A stretch of DNA of 64,000 nt, taken from assembly GCA_964609695.1 (NCBI GenBank), contig CAZSSP010000003.1:150735-214734 (forward strand), read 5' to 3'. Below the pieces are notes generated by a model that saw only the letters and a program-made list of their open reading frames with translations, was not told the origin of the DNA and did no database searches. Of this stretch, positions 60,459 to 64,000 are shown piece by piece. Position numbers and translations under genes: made by a program. The stretch's first letter is position 1; each line of letters opens with the position of its first letter. The DNA comes from JAGNHS01 sp964609695 (lineage in GTDB: Bacteria > Bdellovibrionota > UBA2428).

Positions 60459-60498
60459 TTTCGCCTCCTTGTAAAAATTACGAGGAGGCGAAAGTTTT
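60459..60498 (+). terminator. Strong hairpin between cluster genes
   Basis: A 16-bp stem with one wobble (60459-60474 with 60478-60493) and loop AAA, followed by GTTTTTA. It lies 18 bases before the next ATG, so it could be a terminator, attenuator or processing site that lowers expression of the two last genes. Confidence 0.65.
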
Positions 60499-60510
60499 TA
60501 GGGGACCTCA

Positions 60511-62211
60511 ATGAACTTGTTAAGAAAAAAGCTGTTAAAAAGTTTTTGCTTAACACTTTGTCTTTTTTTTCTTGATGTCTTAATGGCAAAACAAGAAGAA
60601 GCACCCACTTTTAGTTTTACGCCTGATGCTTCTTGTTCTCTCCCACTTCTGCAGGATTCAGGAGGCGGTGCTTTTAATTATTTGTCTGGAACATTTACAG
60701 CAATACGCCAAAAGTTTGCTTCAAAAAATTCAGCTTCCAAAAAAACAGGACTTGCTGGTAAATTATTTGGAGCTTTCTTAAAACCTAAAAAGAAAAGCCC
60801 CGAAGAAGAGATTCAAGAAAAAATTACAAGAGAACTTTCAATAAATGCCAACGACTTTTTAAAAGATTATAGGGATGTAGTTTTAGAGTTGTTAACTCTA
60901 ATGAAAGCCTCAAATAAAACTTTATTAACTACGGTGCCTGATCAGAGCTCCACTCAGGAGGGTCACAAGAGTCATGCGGAGTCCTTAAAGCCATTAACTT
61001 ATGAGAGCTTTGTTGCCGAAATTCAGTGGCGATTATTGATTTCGAAAAGTTTATATAATGGTAGAGAGTTTTTTGTAATTTATTTGGGAGATTTGCCTGA
61101 AAATAAACAACTCGATTTTAATCTTCATTCTAAAGATATGGTGGTGGTGCTCCCAAGACTTAAATCTAATGGGGCCGAAGTATTTTGGCTCAAGGGTGAA
61201 TCCAAGGGAATTCGCCAATTTCCGGGTATCATTCCAATTGAAAATTTATCTAAAGAAGTGAAGCCCAGCCGAATTGAAGGTTTTTCAAAAATATATATTT
61301 ATTCAGAACATTATGTAGTTAGTAATGGCTGGCTTTTAAAACATAACATGGAGGTTGCTATTCAAGAGGGATGGATGCCTCAAGTTTTATCTCGTAAAAT
61401 CGATAGTGAAGCTCTAAGGGCTAATCCCTATGATTTAAGCGGAGTTTTGGCTTTGGCGTCGGGTGGAGGAACTCTTAAAGATGCATGGCTCTCGCTAAGT
61501 ACAACTAGCAACAGGCAAATGGTACTTTCTGCGATTGATTCTACTGAGCTTCGCGATAATACTTTGCAAAAAATGGATACTGACCCAGAAGAGTGGGGGC
61601 CTGGATTTGGAACCGATTTTTTGAGTTTAGCAGCAGCCTATCCATTAGAAGTTTTTAGTGCTCTTCAATTTGAAAAATTCAATTTACTTATTACAGATAC
61701 TCTTCAAAGACTAGCCCTACTCAATCAAATGAGGGCTTCGGGTGATAAGTCTCAGTTAACTTCCATTTTTTATGAGTTTGTTGCTTTCATGAGAGAAAAC
61801 CAGGGCTATATAGAGGGACAACTTGCTGAGCTTGGCAAATACAAAAGAGCTGGAGAGTTGTTAAAAACTCAATTTCTCCCAATTGTTGAAAAGTTTCTTT
61901 ATGTTCACAGTGAATATAGTAAAAAATGTGCACAGCAAGCTCAGTCTGATTACGATGATATAGACGCAATGGAGCGAAGGGCCTCTACTTTAAAAATGCT
62001 TGATGGAAAAATTCAGAATCTACAAGTGGCACTTGCTAACATTGAAACAAGTTTGAATCAGTTGAGAACGAGGGAAGACGAATATTTAGCCTTCTTTAAG
62101 GATCTCGAAGATTTTATCCAACAATTTCCTTCTTTAGTTTTAAACCCTGATTCTGAAATTTTAGTTCAAGAAATACAAACTCTGCGAGATGCAGGAGCTT
62201 TAATTAAGTAA
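60511..62211 (+). CDS. Exported protein of unknown function
   Basis: 566 residues. AGGGGA precedes the ATG. Signal peptide: SFCLTLCLFFLDVLMA. A basic segment (GKLFGAFLKPKKKSPEEE, about residues 85-105) precedes a helical region, then an alpha/beta segment around residues 170-290 (FFVIYLGDLPENKQL, MVVVLPRLKSNGAEVFWL). A coiled coil (DGKIQNLQVALANIETSLNQ) lies near the C-terminus. No family recognised. The stop overlaps the next ATG. Confidence 0.65.
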   Translation: MNLLRKKLLKSFCLTLCLFFLDVLMAKQEEAPTFSFTPDASCSLPLLQDSGGGAFNYLSGTFTAIRQKFASKNSASKKTGLAGKLFGAFLKPKKKSPEEEIQEKITRELSINANDFLKDYRDVVLELLTLMKASNKTLLTTVPDQSSTQEGHKSHAESLKPLTYESFVAEIQWRLLISKSLYNGREFFVIYLGDLPENKQLDFNLHSKDMVVVLPRLKSNGAEVFWLKGESKGIRQFPGIIPIENLSKEVKPSRIEGFSKIYIYSEHYVVSNGWLLKHNMEVAIQEGWMPQVLSRKIDSEALRANPYDLSGVLALASGGGTLKDAWLSLSTTSNRQMVLSAIDSTELRDNTLQKMDTDPEEWGPGFGTDFLSLAAAYPLEVFSALQFEKFNLLITDTLQRLALLNQMRASGDKSQLTSIFYEFVAFMRENQGYIEGQLAELGKYKRAGELLKTQFLPIVEKFLYVHSEYSKKCAQQAQSDYDDIDAMERRASTLKMLDGKIQNLQVALANIETSLNQLRTREDEYLAFFKDLEDFIQQFPSLVLNPDSEILVQEIQTLRDAGALIK

Positions 62212-63917
62212 TGAAATTCAGTTTAATTTGTGTTTTTACTTTAATTTTTTTTGCAACTTATGCATTGGCTAATTCGGATCTTGTAGTGGCTTCTTCTGAG
62301 CATATTAGTCATTGCGAAACTGCTTTAAGTACAGTCGCCTCTGATCAGAAATTGACTTTTGGTGAGGCTGGGCCGGCTTCTGATATCGAAGCATTTTTAA
62401 AAACATTAAGTTCGGCTGAGCGTGAGTTTGATGCTCAATTAGCTTTAGAAATTAAAACACTCATTGAATCTTCGACGCTGTTTAAGTCAGGTTTAGTGGC
62501 ACATTTTTTTCTAGAAGAAGCTGAAGATACTTATTCAAAAAGCTCTAAGCAAGATCGAGTTGAATTTGTGAAAAATTTCCATTTGCTTACAGCCCGTCAA
62601 AAAATGGAAATTTCTTTTTCAGTCTTGATGATGGTCGCTGATTTTTTTGATGAATATCTTTTAGATAATGAAGATGCTCCAAAGAAAATGAAGTTGTCAG
62701 AGGCTGAGTTTTTAAGAATGAAAAACTTTTGGCCGCAATTCACAAAGGGTGATCCGCAATTAAAAAAATTACATTTTGCTTTGTTAGTATATTTTCAATA
62801 CTATTCTGAAGACATCTTAAAGCAAGTCAGAAGTTTTAATAGTATGTGGTCAGGCTATAAAAAAAGCTGGCTTCCTTTTGAAGGCTTTGGATACGAGTTA
62901 AAATATTATTTAAGTCCTACAAAGCTCTCACAGTTGCTTTTTAATGAAGACTCTCCAGCAGTTCTAGATCTGAGCAGTGACTCTTCACTGGAGGCGGCGA
63001 TGGACCGCTTTCCTGAAAGAAGGGGGCATCCGGGCTCGTCTGTAGTTTATAATTTTGTTGTGGCTCATACTTTAATGCATTTACCGCTTCCTTATTTGCG
63101 TTCAATTAAGGAGAGATATTCCTCTGAGTTGGATCCTTCACTTTTAGAAAAATTACAAATTAGAATTCAAGAATTACATGCAAGAATTGGGGGAATTGAC
63201 CCATTAAAAAAAGCTGCTGATGAAGCTTTAAAAAACCTCGAAGTTCAAAAGAGTAAATCTGCTGTGCTTGAGCGACTAATTAAGGAAAAGCAGAAGCAAA
63301 TTAGAGAATTAGAACCTAAACTCGTTGAAATCCAGGGAGAAATAGACGACCTTGACCCTCGAAGTGCTGCAAAAACTGTAAAATTATCTAGCGATAATTG
63401 GATTACACTTGAAAAAACTTTATTAAAACATTCACGCTTTATGGACCTTGAAAAGTTTTTAACTGGAATTTTCACTTTAATTACAAGTAACGAAATTAAA
63501 AAATCTGAAGAAAAAAAAGAGTGGACTGTTAACTTAGTACTTCGAATACGTGCAATTGCTAGAATACGTTATTTAGAGCAGGATACGAAACTTTCGATCC
63601 TGGATCGTTTAAAAGCTAAGGTATCTTTCTATATTGATCCAAAAGAGCGTGATTCCTTCTATGCTGAGTATTTTGATCCAAAAGATTGGGGTGCAAGCGG
63701 AGAATTTAAAGACACACAACAGCTTGGAGAAGTTGAAAAAGGCCTTCGCGATAAGTTAAGCAATATTAAAGCTCAAATAGAAAAACTCGAAGGAGAAATT
63801 CGTGTTTTCGAAGAAAAATTGCTTTCAGAAGATCCCGAACAGCAGCGTTTAGATAAAATTTACAGAGAAGCGAAGGCGGCTTACGAAACAGAGCTTAAGA
63901 AACTCAAAAACGATTAG
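62211..63917 (+). CDS. Exported coiled-coil protein, distant paralogue of the protein at 43221
   Basis: 568 residues. Signal peptide: ICVFTLIFFATYALA. Shared blocks with the 511-residue protein: RMKNFWPQFTKGDPQLKKL followed by HFALLVYF, a coiled coil at about residues 335-385 (ERLIKEKQKQIRELEPKL), then SDNWITLEKTLLKHSRFM, and a second C-terminal coiled coil (IKAQIEKLEGEIRVFEEKL). It ends a tightly packed pair with the upstream gene. Function unknown. Confidence 0.65.
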   Translation: MKFSLICVFTLIFFATYALANSDLVVASSEHISHCETALSTVASDQKLTFGEAGPASDIEAFLKTLSSAEREFDAQLALEIKTLIESSTLFKSGLVAHFFLEEAEDTYSKSSKQDRVEFVKNFHLLTARQKMEISFSVLMMVADFFDEYLLDNEDAPKKMKLSEAEFLRMKNFWPQFTKGDPQLKKLHFALLVYFQYYSEDILKQVRSFNSMWSGYKKSWLPFEGFGYELKYYLSPTKLSQLLFNEDSPAVLDLSSDSSLEAAMDRFPERRGHPGSSVVYNFVVAHTLMHLPLPYLRSIKERYSSELDPSLLEKLQIRIQELHARIGGIDPLKKAADEALKNLEVQKSKSAVLERLIKEKQKQIRELEPKLVEIQGEIDDLDPRSAAKTVKLSSDNWITLEKTLLKHSRFMDLEKFLTGIFTLITSNEIKKSEEKKEWTVNLVLRIRAIARIRYLEQDTKLSILDRLKAKVSFYIDPKERDSFYAEYFDPKDWGASGEFKDTQQLGEVEKGLRDKLSNIKAQIEKLEGEIRVFEEKLLSEDPEQQRLDKIYREAKAAYETELKKLKND

Positions 63918-63955
63918 CATTTTGAATTTAGATACATATTTTATAAAGACCGGCT

Positions 63956-63994
63956 TGGGCGACCCCTGAGGCTTGAGGCTACGCCTCGCGCCCA
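63956..63994. other. Partial GC-rich hairpin region at the window edge
   Basis: After the last stop the sequence becomes GC-rich and contains GAGGC-TAC-GCCTC and GGGCG/CGCCC complementarity. It is cut by the window end, so terminator or repeat identity cannot be decided. Confidence 0.3.
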
Positions 63995-64000
63995 CCCCAA

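Overview
The window reads as chromosomal DNA of a Gram-negative, flagellated, type IV-piliated bacterium with AT-rich codon use. Its nearest recognisable relatives are probably the Bdellovibrio-like predators (Bdellovibrionota). The reasons are the mix of PilMNOPQ/PilD, FliD/FliS with CsrA/FliW, LpoB, paired ArsA-type ATPases, a PhaR-type regulator and a very high density of exported proteins of unknown function. The taxonomic call is inference; no rRNA is present.

Layout. 1-10.4 kb: the 3' end of a probable hisS, a lysine-rich 26-residue protein with a strong terminator, an M14-like peptidase and alpha/beta hydrolase pair, a degenerate receiver-GAF protein, rlmH, an L,D-transpeptidase, four exported or lipoprotein genes on the minus strand (one with a von Willebrand A domain), and ribF. 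10.5-19.3 kb: a 1025-residue exported low-complexity protein behind a sigma-54-like promoter, a TPR protein, a DUF486 protein, a MITE-like repeat, a LysR regulator with a divergent target, a dienelactone hydrolase and an exported PRTase-like protein. 19.3-23.4 kb: a tRNA-Ser locus with a duplicated 3' end and a giant hairpin, the SRP RNA (ffs), dnaX-ybaB-recR, a small possibly degenerate GTPase, and tRNA-Asn. 23.5-27.9 kb: an exported zincin, secreted proteins, a glycine-rich RRM protein and tRNA-Lys.

27.9-36.7 kb: an ABC exporter coupled to pilD, then pilM-N-O-P-Q, a DUF2802-like protein, a 40-residue membrane microprotein and phaR. 36.7-42.5 kb: a minus-strand operon of two ArsA-like ATPases, a GshA-type glutamate-cysteine ligase and a HAMP protein, facing lpoB and a COG3014-like lipoprotein. 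42.5-48.3 kb: a HAD phosphatase, an exported coiled-coil protein, htpX, the first copy of a new exported family, and a FabL-like reductase. 48.4-54.3 kb: fliD, fliS, a FliT-like gene, TPR, DUF4442 and nitronate monooxygenase genes, a perfect 47-bp inverted repeat, csrA, fliW and a FlgT-like exported protein.

54.36-63.92 kb holds the most interesting material. Seven consecutive plus-strand genes all encode exported proteins without recognised function. Four are members of one roughly 360-residue family; the fifth member lies at 46.5 kb. They are followed by three larger coiled-coil proteins. The last of these is a distant paralogue of the exported protein at 43.2-44.8 kb. Two gene families shared between the two loci suggest one duplicated and dispersed envelope system. 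Its function is unknown.
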